This document shows, in pieces, positions 26,444 through 36,511 of a stretch of DNA of 64,000 bases. The notes beneath the pieces are model-generated. The model was not told the origin of the DNA and did no database searches. It worked only from the letters and a program-made list of their open reading frames with translations. The stretch is from contig NZ_ABIC01000006.1 in the NCBI RefSeq assembly GCF_000172075.1, positions 84,267 through 148,266 on the forward strand, given 5' to 3'. Each line of letters begins with the position of its first letter. Within the stretch, counting starts at the first letter, position 1. The DNA comes from Shewanella benthica KT99. GTDB lineage: Bacteria; Pseudomonadota; Gammaproteobacteria; Enterobacterales; Shewanellaceae. Position numbers and translations under genes: made by a program.

Positions 26444-27943
26444 ATGTTAGAAAATGCTTCGGTACTTCCTTGTGAACTGTATAGTGCTTCAGAAATAAAT
26501 GAGGCTGAATTGGGTCTGGTTAGCAGTGGCCTAGCTACTTATATAGATCTGGTCGAATCAGCCGGCGAGGCGGCCTATCGACAGCTAGTCAAAAGGAAAA
26601 ACAGTAAAACTCCTGTCTTGGTGCTTGCAGGTTACGGTAATAATGGTGCCGATGCCTTCGTCTGTGCAAGATACTTGTTACAAGCAGGTTTCGATGTCTC
26701 CTTGATGGCAGTGTCTAGACCTGCTGATCCCCAAGAGGCTAATGTTATCGCTGCTGAGTTTATCCATGCACGTGATGCTTTTAAGGCCGAGGCCGGAGTC
26801 ATAGAGACTCCGAATATAGAGAAAATAGTGGCGGCGGAAGTCATCATAGATGGTTTATTAGGCTTAGGGTTGAAGGGAGAGCCAAGAGACCCATTTAGAG
26901 ACATCATTGCTGCGATCAATAGCAGTAAAGCTTGGGTCTTTAGTCTAGATGTACCATCGGGTCTCAATGCCGATACAGGCAGTGGCCTCTGCTCTGTTCA
27001 AGCGAATATGACTCTGACCTTCGGCGCTTTGAAGCAAGGCTTGCTGACTGGGCATGCCAGACAATGTGTCGGCGAGCTCATTTTTGCAGATCTTGGTCTC
27101 TCGCCCTATTTACCTAGTTCTAAGGTGACTCGTGTCTCGAGTGATCTGTTAGCCAACATGCTCTCCCCCAGAGCAAGAGACACTCATAAAGGTCTTTCGG
27201 GGAAAGTCACTGTGATTGGTGGTGATAAAGGCATGGCGGGAGCGATTAGACTGGCGGCTGAAGCCTGCTTAAGAGCGGGTGCTGGCTTAGTCACTGTGCT
27301 CTCAAGGCCTGAGCATCAACACACGATTAATGTCGAACGACCGGAATTGATGTTTTGGGGATGTGAGCTAGTCGATATGGAAGTGTATTTCAGACTAGGA
27401 TGGGCAAACACATTACTCATAGGCCCGGGTCTAGGAAAGGAGTCATGGGGCTACAACTTGCTCAAGGCGGTGGGCTTGTGTGACAAACCATGCGTATTGG
27501 ATGCTGATGCCCTGAACTTACTGAGTGAGGAACCCGGTAATAATGATAACTGGGTACTGACTCCTCATAGTGGAGAAGCGGCCCGACTACTGGGAATCAC
27601 CACTATTGAAGTTGAGCTGGATAGGTTTGCTGCGGCTGAAAAGATACAGCAAGAATATGGTGGCATTGTGGTCCTAAAAGGTCCAGGAACCTTAATATCT
27701 GATGGGAAAAAATGTGTTGTGGCTCCAGTGGGTAACCCAGGTTTAGCGAGTGGAGGTTGTGGGGATGTGTTGTCAGGTATCATTGCTGCATTGATTTCTC
27801 AGGACTTTAGCCTATTCGACGCCGCCATCATGGGGGTTGTTGTTCACGGTGAGGCGGCTGACCGGGCCGCTATTTCGGGGGAGCGAGGTATGCTGGCGAG
27901 TGACTTGATGCCCCATATTCGCTCTCTGGTTAATAATCTTTAA
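26444..27943 (+). CDS. nnr: Bifunctional NAD(P)H-hydrate epimerase / ADP-dependent dehydratase
   Basis: The enzyme repairs damaged hydrated NADH and NADPH. The N-terminal half (about 1-215) is the YjeF_N epimerase domain with GYGNNGADAFVCARYL and DGLLGLGLKG. The C-terminal half (about 225-495) is the kinase-like dehydratase with KVTVIGGDKGMAGA, LTPHSGEAARLLG and the catalytic GGCGDVLSG. The 499-residue length fits the bifunctional form. It heads the nnr-tsaE-amiB-mutL-miaA-hfq-hflX series conserved in gammaproteobacteria. Confidence 0.95.
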   Translation: MLENASVLPCELYSASEINEAELGLVSSGLATYIDLVESAGEAAYRQLVKRKNSKTPVLVLAGYGNNGADAFVCARYLLQAGFDVSLMAVSRPADPQEANVIAAEFIHARDAFKAEAGVIETPNIEKIVAAEVIIDGLLGLGLKGEPRDPFRDIIAAINSSKAWVFSLDVPSGLNADTGSGLCSVQANMTLTFGALKQGLLTGHARQCVGELIFADLGLSPYLPSSKVTRVSSDLLANMLSPRARDTHKGLSGKVTVIGGDKGMAGAIRLAAEACLRAGAGLVTVLSRPEHQHTINVERPELMFWGCELVDMEVYFRLGWANTLLIGPGLGKESWGYNLLKAVGLCDKPCVLDADALNLLSEEPGNNDNWVLTPHSGEAARLLGITTIEVELDRFAAAEKIQQEYGGIVVLKGPGTLISDGKKCVVAPVGNPGLASGGCGDVLSGIIAALISQDFSLFDAAIMGVVVHGEAADRAAISGERGMLASDLMPHIRSLVNNL

Positions 27944-28045
27944 ATAATGAATTGTTGCGATGATCAGTGAAACCTGTTTTGCTGATCAGTAATTTGGTAT
28001 AGAGTAATGGGTTCGAAACAGCTAAAAAAGGGTAAAGTCAATACA

Positions 28046-28504
28046 ATGGCATCGGTTAAGGTTTTTCTAGATAATGAGCAAGATACAGTGGAGTTGGGTA
28101 AGCGATTGGCACAATTCATTACCCCACCTTTAACGCTGAATTTATCGGGTGAACTGGGTGCCGGGAAAACGACTTTAAGCCGAGGCCTGATCCAGGCGTT
28201 GGGTCATGAAGGCGCAGTTAAGAGCCCAACTTACGCCTTGGTTGAACCCTATGAGTTAGGTGATATTGAGCTATTTCATTTCGATCTATACCGGTTAAGC
28301 GACCCAGAAGAACTTGAGTATATGGGGATCAGAGATTATTTCACCGATAAGAGTATATGTCTGGTTGAGTGGCCTGATAGGGGGCATGGATTAATGCCGG
28401 TAGCCGATATCAGTATTGCTATTAAATATGTGGGTACCAGTCGAGAAGTTGAAATAACGTCAGGATCAACCAAAGGGCAAGTATTGCTCAGTAAACTTAA
28501 ATAA
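28046..28504 (+). CDS. tsaE: tRNA threonylcarbamoyladenosine biosynthesis ATPase TsaE
   Basis: TsaE is the ATPase that supports TsaBD in making t6A37 in ANN-decoding tRNAs. The Walker A motif GELGAGKTT and the DLYRL and LVEWPDRG motifs are diagnostic. I chose the ATG at 28046 because it gives 152 residues and aligns with E. coli TsaE; an in-frame ATG at 28007 would add 13 basic residues. Neither start has a strong Shine-Dalgarno. The gene ends two bases before amiB. Confidence 0.92.
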   Translation: MASVKVFLDNEQDTVELGKRLAQFITPPLTLNLSGELGAGKTTLSRGLIQALGHEGAVKSPTYALVEPYELGDIELFHFDLYRLSDPEELEYMGIRDYFTDKSICLVEWPDRGHGLMPVADISIAIKYVGTSREVEITSGSTKGQVLLSKLK

Positions 28505-28506
28505 TA

Positions 28507-29829
28507 ATGATAAAAATCGAAAATCTTCTCAAAGCTATTCTTGTGATGCTGACATTATGTATATCTTTTGTTGTCCATAGTGCTACTAAGCTAGATGGTG
28601 TGCGCATCTGGGCCGCTCCAGAGTCGACTCGAGTCGTTTTCGATCTCACTCATGCACCTAAATATACCTATTTCAATCTGACTAGCCCTTATAGACTCGT
28701 TGTCGATCTCAAGGGGACCACGACCTCATTAAACCTCAGTAAATTAGCTAATAACAGTAAATTGGTTAAGAGAGTGAGGATAAGTAAACCGCCTGCTAAG
28801 GGGATCTTACGCCTAGTTATCGATCTGGTAAAACCGGTAAAAGCTAACCTGTTTTCACTGCCACCAACGGCTCCCTATGGAAATCGTTTAGTGCTAGATC
28901 TGGATGATAGTCGCTCTTTTGTCACAGTGAGCCAGCCTAGTAAATCAACACAGAAGCTTAGAGACGTCGTGGTCGCCATCGATGCCGGTCATGGGGGAGA
29001 TGATCCTGGATCTATCGGACCATCTGGGATCTATGAGAAAAAAGTGGTGCTGGAGATAGCTAAGAAAATTGCGGCTAAAATCAACGCAACACCGGGCATG
29101 AGAGCCGTTATGACTCGTTCCGGTGATTACTTTGTCAATCTAAATAAGCGCTCTGAAATTGCCAGAAAGAGTAAAGCGGATCTTCTGGTTTCAATTCATG
29201 CCGACGCATTTACCTCGCCACAACCTAGGGGGGCATCGGTTTGGGTCTTGTCTATGAAACGTGCCAATAGTGAAATCGGTCGCTGGTTAGAGCATAAAGA
29301 GAAGCATTCAGAGCTCTTGGGTGGTGCCGGAGAGATTATCCAAAATACTGATAATGAGCAATATCTGGCTATGACCTTGCTGGATATGTCTATGGATAGG
29401 TCAATGGCTATTAGCCATAACATAGCCGACGATGTACTGGCGAACTTAGGTAAAGTCACCAAGCTGCATAAGCACAAGCCCGAATCGGCAAGTTTTGCAG
29501 TACTAAAATCACCAGATATCCCTTCTATTTTGGTTGAAACTGGCTTTATCTCTAATCACAAAGAAGAGAGGTTGCTGTCTCAAAGACAGCATCAGAATAA
29601 TATTGCCAATGCAGTACACAAGGGTATTGTCAAGTATTTCGAGAATAATCCGCCGGTTAATTCTTTGATGGCAAGTAAAAGTTCGCGAAAGCATAATGTT
29701 CGTAAGGGCGAATCCCTGTCTGTTATTGCTCACAGGTATCAAGTGTCTGTTACTAGCATTAAGAAGGTCAATAATCTAAAGTCTAACAAGATTCGAATCG
29801 GTCAGAAGTTAGTTATTCCAAGAGCCTAG
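28507..29829 (+). CDS. amiB: N-acetylmuramoyl-L-alanine amidase AmiB-type
   Basis: The periplasmic zinc amidase splits septal peptidoglycan during cell separation. It has a signal peptide (ending near VHSA, residue 25), an AMIN domain (about 28-130), an Amidase_3 domain (about 155-375; zinc ligands in DAGHGGDDPG, the E of YEKKVVLE and SIHAD, catalytic E in LVETGFISN), and one C-terminal LysM (about 396-440, HNVRKGESLSVIAHRY). The length of 440 residues and the position before mutL match amiB. Activity is likely controlled by EnvC through a regulatory helix in the amidase domain. Confidence 0.94.
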   Translation: MIKIENLLKAILVMLTLCISFVVHSATKLDGVRIWAAPESTRVVFDLTHAPKYTYFNLTSPYRLVVDLKGTTTSLNLSKLANNSKLVKRVRISKPPAKGILRLVIDLVKPVKANLFSLPPTAPYGNRLVLDLDDSRSFVTVSQPSKSTQKLRDVVVAIDAGHGGDDPGSIGPSGIYEKKVVLEIAKKIAAKINATPGMRAVMTRSGDYFVNLNKRSEIARKSKADLLVSIHADAFTSPQPRGASVWVLSMKRANSEIGRWLEHKEKHSELLGGAGEIIQNTDNEQYLAMTLLDMSMDRSMAISHNIADDVLANLGKVTKLHKHKPESASFAVLKSPDIPSILVETGFISNHKEERLLSQRQHQNNIANAVHKGIVKYFENNPPVNSLMASKSSRKHNVRKGESLSVIAHRYQVSVTSIKKVNNLKSNKIRIGQKLVIPRA

Positions 29830-29853
29830 TTCATCTTAAGTGATCTTGTGAGT

Positions 29854-29867
29854 CCCCCCCCCCCCCC
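29854..29867 (+). repeat. Homopolymer of 14 C before mutL
   Basis: An unbroken C14 run sits between the amiB stop (29829) and the mutL start (29889). Such runs change length by slippage, and C-rich RNA is also a preferred Rho-binding type. The true length in the cell may vary. Confidence 0.95.
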
Positions 29868-29888
29868 TTGTTTTGAGAGCTAAAAATT

Positions 29889-31739
29889 ATGACAATTCAG
29901 ATATTGCCACCTCAGTTAGCTAACCAAATTGCGGCGGGTGAAGTTGTCGAAAGACCGGCTTCAGTCATCAAGGAGTTAGTTGAAAACAGCTTAGATGCCG
30001 GTGCGACCCGAGTCGATATAGAGATAGAGAAGGGTGGCAGTAAACTGATTAAAATTCATGACGATGGTACGGGGATCCCCAAAGAAGAGTTGAGCTTGGC
30101 TTTGTCCAGACACGCCACCTCTAAGCTCAGTACCTTAGACGATCTGGATGCTATCTTAAGTTTTGGCTTTCGCGGTGAAGCGTTAGCGAGTATCAGCTCT
30201 GTTTCTAGATTAACCTTGACCTCACGCACGGCTGAGCAGAGTGAAGCTTGGCAGGCCTATGCCGAAGGCTCTGATATGGCCGTTAAGGTGATCCCTGCGG
30301 CTCACCCCGTAGGTTCAACTGTAGAGGCGGTGGACCTTTTTTTTAATACTCCCGCCCGAAGACGTTTTCTTAAAAGCGACAAGACAGAGTTTACTCACAT
30401 AGATGAATGGCTTAAACGTATTGCTTTGGTGAGAGGAGATATACATTTCACGTTAAAAAACAATGGTAAGGTGGTGAGAAACTATCGACCGGCAAAAACC
30501 TCAGATCAATATCTTCAACGCTTAGCTCTGATTAGTGGCAAGAAGTTTGCGCAGCAGGCACTAGAGGTCAAGTGCGAACATGAAGGCTTGAACTTGTCAG
30601 GCTATATACAGCCGCCCTATTTTGAGGGCCCGGCCAGTGACACCCAATATTTCTATGTGAATGGCAGACAGGTTCGCGACAGACTCGTTAATCATGCAGT
30701 TAGACAAGCCTTCGCCGAGCATGTTACCGGAGCTCAGGCTAGCTATGTGCTGATGCTCGAACTCGATCCTCATCAAGTCGATGTCAATGTGCATCCGGCT
30801 AAGCATGAAGTGAGGTTTCATCAGAGCCGTTATGTCCATGATTTTATTTTACAGGCGCTGCAATCGGCACTCTCTCAGGTCGGCAGCCCAGTTTCTACTG
30901 AAGACCAGAACAATAGAGAAGCATCCTCAAGCTCTTATCAAGCAGGCGTGCAGGAATCTCAGAGAGTCAAGGAGCCAGATGGTCGCGCAGTTCATCTTCC
31001 TGTTGACAAAGGGCCAGGTACAAGTCCTGTAGGCACTCAGCATGAGTATTCGATAACATCTCCTTCACCCTATTCTGGAAATAAAAGTGCTCTAAGGCCG
31101 AGCTCTACTGCCCGCCCACAAGTTGAGTTACCTTCGGCTGCGGCTATCGCTTCTTATGGGGCCTTATTGACTACTCCTGTGGTTCCATCCTTAGGGCGTA
31201 GTGAACTTGTGAATGAGCAGCCAAGCATGCCTCCGTTATTGGATGCTAGATATTGGGTGCTAACCCAAGGGGATAAACTCACATTATTACCGATAGAAGC
31301 AATCGCCTCCCGACTGCTACAAATAAGCATATTTGCTAAGCTCGATGGGGGTTTGATCAGTCAGCCGCTCTTGATGCCAGTCTCTATCCCTATGGATGAT
31401 GACTGGAAGGAGACGATCGAGCTCAGAGAGTTAGTGTTAAGAAAGATAGGAATTGAGCTATCAATTCGTCTAGGGCAGTTGATAATAAAGAAAGTGCCCC
31501 CATATTTAAGACAGAGCCAGTTGGTCAGTGTGATCCCCGAGCTATTACAGTGGATACGTTTTGAAGAACCTGCCCAGGAGGCGTTGGCAAGCTGGATTGC
31601 CAAGCATGGCGAAATAAATCTCGAGTCTCCGGCTCAAATCTGGCAAGATTTGATGTTAGCGGAACAGAGCCTGAGAGAGGAGTTGATGGCGGACGTCATT
31701 AGCTTACCCTGGCAAGTTTGGTTGGGAAAAGAGCACTGA
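29889..31739 (+). CDS. mutL: DNA mismatch repair protein MutL
   Basis: MutL is the ATP-driven coordinator between MutS and the strand-nicking enzyme. GHKL motifs are complete: IKELVENSLDAGA, DDGTGI, HATSKL and GFRGEAL. A variable Ser/Pro-rich linker (about 340-430) joins the C-terminal dimerisation domain. The endonuclease motif DQHAX2EX4E of non-enteric MutL proteins is absent, so this is the type that works with MutH. Length is 616 residues. GAGAG lies ten bases before the ATG; the C14 run is just upstream of that. Confidence 0.97.
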   Translation: MTIQILPPQLANQIAAGEVVERPASVIKELVENSLDAGATRVDIEIEKGGSKLIKIHDDGTGIPKEELSLALSRHATSKLSTLDDLDAILSFGFRGEALASISSVSRLTLTSRTAEQSEAWQAYAEGSDMAVKVIPAAHPVGSTVEAVDLFFNTPARRRFLKSDKTEFTHIDEWLKRIALVRGDIHFTLKNNGKVVRNYRPAKTSDQYLQRLALISGKKFAQQALEVKCEHEGLNLSGYIQPPYFEGPASDTQYFYVNGRQVRDRLVNHAVRQAFAEHVTGAQASYVLMLELDPHQVDVNVHPAKHEVRFHQSRYVHDFILQALQSALSQVGSPVSTEDQNNREASSSSYQAGVQESQRVKEPDGRAVHLPVDKGPGTSPVGTQHEYSITSPSPYSGNKSALRPSSTARPQVELPSAAAIASYGALLTTPVVPSLGRSELVNEQPSMPPLLDARYWVLTQGDKLTLLPIEAIASRLLQISIFAKLDGGLISQPLLMPVSIPMDDDWKETIELRELVLRKIGIELSIRLGQLIIKKVPPYLRQSQLVSVIPELLQWIRFEEPAQEALASWIAKHGEINLESPAQIWQDLMLAEQSLREELMADVISLPWQVWLGKEH

Positions 31740-31787
31740 TTTACAAAGTTTTTTTGTGAGGTACTGCAAAGTTGGAAGTATATACGA

Positions 31788-32714
31788 GTGAGTGAAACGA
31801 GTTTACCGAAAATAATTACTCTGATGGGCCCCACAGCCTCAGGGAAAACGGCATTGGCGATTGAGCTGGTCAAAGAGCGCAATTGTGAAATCATCTCCGT
31901 CGACTCGGCTCTTATCTATCGTGGTATGGATATAGGCAGCGCTAAACCGACGGCAGAAGAACTCGCGGTAGCGCCGCACAGGTTGATCGATATACGCGAC
32001 CCTTTGCAGAGTTACTCTGTGGCAGATTTTAGAACCGACGCGCTCAGAGAGATTGCCGATATTGTAAAGTCTGGTAAAACGCCCTTGCTTGTCGGGGGCA
32101 CCATGCTCTATTTTAAGGCTCTGCTAGAGGGATTATCCCCGCTACCGGCAGCCGACGAAGTTATTAGGGCCGAGATCGCCGCTGAAGCACAGACCCATGG
32201 CTGGCAACACCTGCATGATGAATTAATGCGCGTCGATCCAGTTTCGGCAGAACGTATTCATCCCAATGATCCGCAACGATTATCCAGGGCGTTAGAGGTG
32301 TTTCGCATCAGTGGTAAAAGTTTGACCGAACTGACGCAAATTAAGTCTCCTCCTCTGCCATATGAGGTTATTCAATTTGCCATTTCACCGAAAGATCGAA
32401 AAGTGTTACATCTTTCTATAGAAGAAAGATTCAAATTGATGTTAAATCAAGGTTTCGTTGCAGAGGTTCGTACGCTTAGGCAGCGAAATGATCTGCATTT
32501 AGCGCTTCCTTCTATGAGGTGTGTAGGCTATCGGCAGTGCTGGCAACACCTTGATGGCGACTATGACTATAATACTATGGTCGATAAGGGGATAATTGCC
32601 ACTAGGCAATTAGCTAAGCGTCAATTAACATGGTTAAGAGGGTGGGCTGAGTTAAATTGGCTGGAAACTGGCTTAGATTCGAATCTAACGAGTGTATTGC
32701 GACATTGTCGCTAG
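31788..32714 (+). CDS. miaA: tRNA dimethylallyltransferase MiaA
   Basis: MiaA adds the dimethylallyl group to A37 of tRNAs reading UNN codons. The P-loop [47 protein letters not shown] and RCVGYRQCW motifs are all present. The start is GTG with GGAAG eleven bases upstream; 308 residues is the normal length. It lies between mutL and hfq in the conserved order. Confidence 0.96.
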   Translation: MSETSLPKIITLMGPTASGKTALAIELVKERNCEIISVDSALIYRGMDIGSAKPTAEELAVAPHRLIDIRDPLQSYSVADFRTDALREIADIVKSGKTPLLVGGTMLYFKALLEGLSPLPAADEVIRAEIAAEAQTHGWQHLHDELMRVDPVSAERIHPNDPQRLSRALEVFRISGKSLTELTQIKSPPLPYEVIQFAISPKDRKVLHLSIEERFKLMLNQGFVAEVRTLRQRNDLHLALPSMRCVGYRQCWQHLDGDYDYNTMVDKGIIATRQLAKRQLTWLRGWAELNWLETGLDSNLTSVLRHCR

Positions 32715-32808
32715 CTAATTCATCCTCGCTATATAATACTAAATCCAAACAAGAAAGTTATGTTGTATTAGTTTTACTACTTATTTTTAATAAAAAGGAA
32801 ATTATAAA

Positions 32809-33087
32809 ATGGCAAAGGGGCAATCTTTACAAGACCCATTTTTGAACGCACTTCGCCGTGAGCGCGTTCCTGTATCAATTTATCTTGTTAATGGTATTAA
32901 ATTACAAGGACAAGTTGAGTCATTTGACCAGTTTGTTATCTTGCTTAAAAACACGGTTAGCCAAATGGTATATAAGCACGCTATCTCTACAGTTGTGCCA
33001 GCGCGTCCATTCACTGTAAGCACCCATCACGCGACACCAACTCAAGCCGCAGGCTTGAATGGTCAGCAAGATGAGGCGAGCGAGTAG
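32809..33087 (+). CDS. hfq: RNA chaperone Hfq
   Basis: Hfq is a hexameric Sm-like RNA chaperone that pairs small RNAs with mRNAs. Sm1 ([21 protein letters not shown]) and Sm2 ([10 protein letters not shown]) motifs are complete and the distal-face residues are conserved. The short, Gln/Glu-rich C-terminal tail (about 72-92) is typical of Shewanella. AAGGA before the ATG is a good ribosome site. It is followed within 20 bases by hflX. Confidence 0.97.
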   Translation: MAKGQSLQDPFLNALRRERVPVSIYLVNGIKLQGQVESFDQFVILLKNTVSQMVYKHAISTVVPARPFTVSTHHATPTQAAGLNGQQDEASE

Positions 33088-33106
33088 TTGTTGAGGAGTA
33101 TGCTTT

Positions 33107-34399
33107 TTGTTTGATCGTTATGAGGCGGGTGAAAGTGCCGTTTTGGTGCATATTAACTTTGCCGATGAAGACCGTAGGGAAGACTTAGTCGAACTACAAC
33201 TATTAGTCGATTCGGCTGGTGCTCAGCAAGTCGGTTTGATCACTGCGAACCGTCGTTCACCGGACCGAAAATTCTTCCTTGGTTCGGGGAAGACTGATGA
33301 GCTCGCGGCTTTGGTCGCAGCGACAGAAGCGAATGTGGTGATTTTTAATCATGCGTTGAGTCCTGCTCAAGAGAGAAATATTGAGATGGTTTGCCAATGT
33401 AGGGTCTTGGACCGTACCGCGCTCATCTTAGATATCTTTGCCCAGAGAGCACGTACCTATGAAGGCAAGTTGCAGGTGGAGCTAGCGCAGTTACGCCATA
33501 TGTCGACTCGTCTAATACGGGGTTGGACTCATCTGGAGCGCCAGAAAGGTGGTATTGGCATGAGAGGACCTGGGGAGACCCAGCTCGAGACTGATAGACG
33601 TCTACTCCGTGGCAGAATGAGCACCATCAACAAGCGTTTGGCGAAGGTAGATAAACAGAGAGAACAGAGTCGAAGGGCAAGGAGTCGCAGTGAGCAGCCT
33701 ACGGTTTCATTAGTCGGTTATACTAATGCGGGTAAATCAACTCTGTTCAACTCGCTTACAGTTTCAGAGGTATATGCTGCAGATCAACTGTTTGCCACCT
33801 TAGATCCTACCTTGAGAAAGTTAGAACTACCGGATGGCGCGATTATCTTGGCCGATACCGTAGGTTTTATTCGTCACTTGCCCCATGATTTAGTGGCGGC
33901 GTTTAAGTCGACGTTACAAGAAACCCGCGAAGCGGATCTGTTACTGCATATTGTCGATTGTCATGATGAGAATATGGGGGATAACTTTGAGCAAGTTCAG
34001 TTGGTGCTCAAAGAGATAGGTGCCGATGAAATTCCTCAGCTGATCGTCTGTAATAAGATCGATCTGTTAGAGGATGTCAACCCAAGGATAGATTATAACG
34101 ACGAAGGTGTACCCATCAGAGTCTGGGTGTCGGCGCAGCAACAAAAAGGCTTAGATCAGCTTAGAGAGGCCATCAACGACATCGTTGGTAGGGCTACTTT
34201 GGAGCTGACTTTGCGGATCCCGGCAACAGCCGGGCATTATCTTGGTCAGTTTTACCGACTTGACGCGATACAGCAGAAAGAGTTTGATGATCTGGGGTGC
34301 TGTATTTTATCTGTTCGTTTATTGGAGGCCGATTGGCTCCGATTAGTGAAGCAGAGCCAAGGGGACTTAGAGGACTTTATTGTCGAAGACTCGGCGTAG
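33107..34399 (+). CDS. hflX: Ribosome-splitting GTPase HflX
   Basis: HflX separates stalled 70S ribosomes, mainly after heat stress. The start is TTG, eight bases after GAGGAG, and gives MFDRYEAGESAVLVHI, which aligns with E. coli HflX. The N-terminal glycine-rich segment RQKGGIGMRGPGETQLE and the G-domain motifs GYTNAGKST, DTVGFIRHLP and NKIDLL are present. Length is 430 residues. Confidence 0.96.
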   Translation: MFDRYEAGESAVLVHINFADEDRREDLVELQLLVDSAGAQQVGLITANRRSPDRKFFLGSGKTDELAALVAATEANVVIFNHALSPAQERNIEMVCQCRVLDRTALILDIFAQRARTYEGKLQVELAQLRHMSTRLIRGWTHLERQKGGIGMRGPGETQLETDRRLLRGRMSTINKRLAKVDKQREQSRRARSRSEQPTVSLVGYTNAGKSTLFNSLTVSEVYAADQLFATLDPTLRKLELPDGAIILADTVGFIRHLPHDLVAAFKSTLQETREADLLLHIVDCHDENMGDNFEQVQLVLKEIGADEIPQLIVCNKIDLLEDVNPRIDYNDEGVPIRVWVSAQQQKGLDQLREAINDIVGRATLELTLRIPATAGHYLGQFYRLDAIQQKEFDDLGCCILSVRLLEADWLRLVKQSQGDLEDFIVEDSA

Positions 34400-34444
34400 A
34401 GTGATTTTTATTCTCGTTTAATTCATACACCTATGGAGTGCTAA

Positions 34445-35587
34445 ATGGCTTGGAACGAGCCCGGTAACAAGGGAAATAAAGACCCTTGGGGAAATAAGAG
34501 TGGTAACGATAAGGGACCACCAGATCTAGATGAAGTTTTTCGTAATCTTTCGAAGCGTTTCGGCGGCGGTAAAGGGAATGGTAAGGGGCCTGTTTTTAGT
34601 TCATTTGCCCTTATCCTTGTCTTAGGCATAGCCGTTGTCGTATGGGGACTTTCCGGTTTTTATACGGTAAAAGAAGCCGAGAAAGGTGTCGCACTTAGAT
34701 TTGGTCAGTATATTGGTGAGGTCGATCCAGGTCTTCAATGGAAAGCGACGTTTATCGATGAAGTGATCCCTGTTAACGTGCATACTGTCCGTTCAATTCC
34801 TGCCTCTGGCAGCATGTTGACGACCGATGAAAACGTGGTCTTGGTTGAGCTTGACGTGCAATACCGAGTGACAAATGCATATAATTTCTTGTTCAGTGCA
34901 GTCGATGCAAATGCGAGTTTACGTGAGGCGACAGACAGTGCGCTGCGTTATGTTATTGGTCATAATAGTATGGATGATATTTTGACCACAGGCCGAGATA
35001 AGATCCGTGTTGATACCTGGTCAGAAGTAGAGCGTATTATCGAGCCCTACAAACTAGGTATTACTATTGTCGATGTCAACTTCCTGCCTGCTCGTCCGCC
35101 TGAAGAAGTTAAAGCTTCTTTCGATGATGCGATTTCGGCACAAGAAGATGAGCAAAGGTTCATTCGTGAAGCTGAGGCTTATGCCCGTGCTATCGAGCCT
35201 AAGGCTCGTGGTCAAGTTAAGCGCATGGAGCAGCAAGCTAGAGCCTATAAAGAACGTGAAGTATTAGAGGCTAGAGGTAAGGTCGCTAGATTCAACCTCT
35301 TGTTACCTGAGTATAAGGCTGCGCCTCATGTGACACGTGAGCGTTTGTACTTAGATGCTATGCAAATCGTATTGAGCGGCACCAGTAAGGTGCTAGTCGA
35401 TACGAAGAATAGCAACAACATGATGTATCTTCCTTTAGACAAGTTGATGCAGAAGAGTCAGTCGAATACTCAGCCTAGAAGTGTAAACTCTAGTTCTACT
35501 ACGAGTTATCCTTATGGCTCTGCGGCTCAAACTAATGTTCCGTTGGATACACGCCCGATTCGTGGCGAACGTCAGGGGAGGAATTAA
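34445..35587 (+). CDS. hflK: FtsH modulator HflK
   Basis: HflK is an SPFH/prohibitin-type membrane protein that forms, with HflC, a large cage around the FtsH protease. It has a glycine- and lysine-rich cytoplasmic N-terminus (GNKGNKDPWGNKSG), one transmembrane helix at about residues 57-77, and a periplasmic SPFH domain with GFYTVKEAEKGVALRFGQY and VDVNFLPARPPEEV. Length is 380 residues. hflC begins two bases after its stop. Confidence 0.95.
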   Translation: MAWNEPGNKGNKDPWGNKSGNDKGPPDLDEVFRNLSKRFGGGKGNGKGPVFSSFALILVLGIAVVVWGLSGFYTVKEAEKGVALRFGQYIGEVDPGLQWKATFIDEVIPVNVHTVRSIPASGSMLTTDENVVLVELDVQYRVTNAYNFLFSAVDANASLREATDSALRYVIGHNSMDDILTTGRDKIRVDTWSEVERIIEPYKLGITIVDVNFLPARPPEEVKASFDDAISAQEDEQRFIREAEAYARAIEPKARGQVKRMEQQARAYKEREVLEARGKVARFNLLLPEYKAAPHVTRERLYLDAMQIVLSGTSKVLVDTKNSNNMMYLPLDKLMQKSQSNTQPRSVNSSSTTSYPYGSAAQTNVPLDTRPIRGERQGRN

Positions 35588-35589
35588 TC

Positions 35590-36468
35590 ATGGGTAGACT
35601 AATAGCGGTTATAGCTGCCGTGCTAGTGGCGGTATTCTTGTCGTCAATTTTAGTGGTCAACGAAGGTGAACGAGCGATCGTTTCACGTTTCGGTAAGATC
35701 CTGAAAGATGATGGTATCACTCGTATCTACGCGCCGGGTTTGCACCTCAAGATACCTATGATCGATAAGATCAAATTTCTTGATTCACGTATCCAGACTC
35801 TGGATGGTGCAGCAGACAGATTCGTGACTTCAGAGAAGAAAGATCTTATGGTCGATTCCTATGTGAAGTGGCGTATCAAGGACTTCGAGAAATACTACTT
35901 GTCGACTAACGGTGGCATCAAGGCTAACGCCGAGTCGTTACTACAGCGTAAGATCAATAACGATCTTCGCACCGAGTTTGGCCGTCGCACGATTAAGGAG
36001 ATTGTCTCCGGAAGTCGTGATGAGCTACAACAAGATGCATTGAGAAATGCATCTGAGAGTGCGGAAGATTTAGGCATCGAAGTGGTTGATGTGCGAGTCA
36101 AGCAGATTAACTTACCGGCTAATGTGAGTGCGAGTATCTATCAACGTATGCGTGCAGAACGTACAGCGGTAGCGAAAGAGCACAGAGCGCAGGGCATGGA
36201 ACAGTCTGAGATCATCAAGGCTAATACAGATGCTTCGGTCATTATCATGTTAGCCGAGGCTCAACGTAAAGCGCTTACGGTTCGCGGCGAAGGAGATGCG
36301 ACTGCGGCTAAGATATACGCAGCTGCATTTGGCCAAGATCCTGAGTTTTATAGTTTCTTGCGTAGCTTAGAGGCTTATAAGGCTAGTTTTCAAGGTGATT
36401 CGAATGTCATGGTGCTTGGGTCAGACAGCGATTTCTTCAAATATATGAAGAGCCCTTTAGGCAAATAA
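35590..36468 (+). CDS. hflC: FtsH modulator HflC
   Basis: HflC is the partner of HflK in the inner membrane. An N-terminal helix (about 5-22) precedes the SPFH domain: VNEGERAIVSRFGKI, PGLHLKIPMIDKI, VVDVRVKQINLP. The C-terminal EAYKASFQGDSNVMVLGSDSDFFKYMK is strongly conserved in HflC. GGAGG just before the ATG is a strong ribosome site. A terminator follows 13 bases after the stop, ending the hfq-hflX-hflK-hflC run. Confidence 0.96.
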   Translation: MGRLIAVIAAVLVAVFLSSILVVNEGERAIVSRFGKILKDDGITRIYAPGLHLKIPMIDKIKFLDSRIQTLDGAADRFVTSEKKDLMVDSYVKWRIKDFEKYYLSTNGGIKANAESLLQRKINNDLRTEFGRRTIKEIVSGSRDELQQDALRNASESAEDLGIEVVDVRVKQINLPANVSASIYQRMRAERTAVAKEHRAQGMEQSEIIKANTDASVIIMLAEAQRKALTVRGEGDATAAKIYAAAFGQDPEFYSFLRSLEAYKASFQGDSNVMVLGSDSDFFKYMKSPLGK

Positions 36469-36481
36469 GTCTATTTGGATT

Positions 36482-36511
36482 AAAAGCCCGGCGTATGCCG
36501 GGCTTTTTTTT
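36482..36511 (+). terminator. Rho-independent terminator of hflC
   Basis: An 11-bp stem (AAAAGCCCGGC with GCCGGGCTTTT) closes a 4-base loop and runs into eight T. It is the strongest terminator in the window. Confidence 0.95.
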
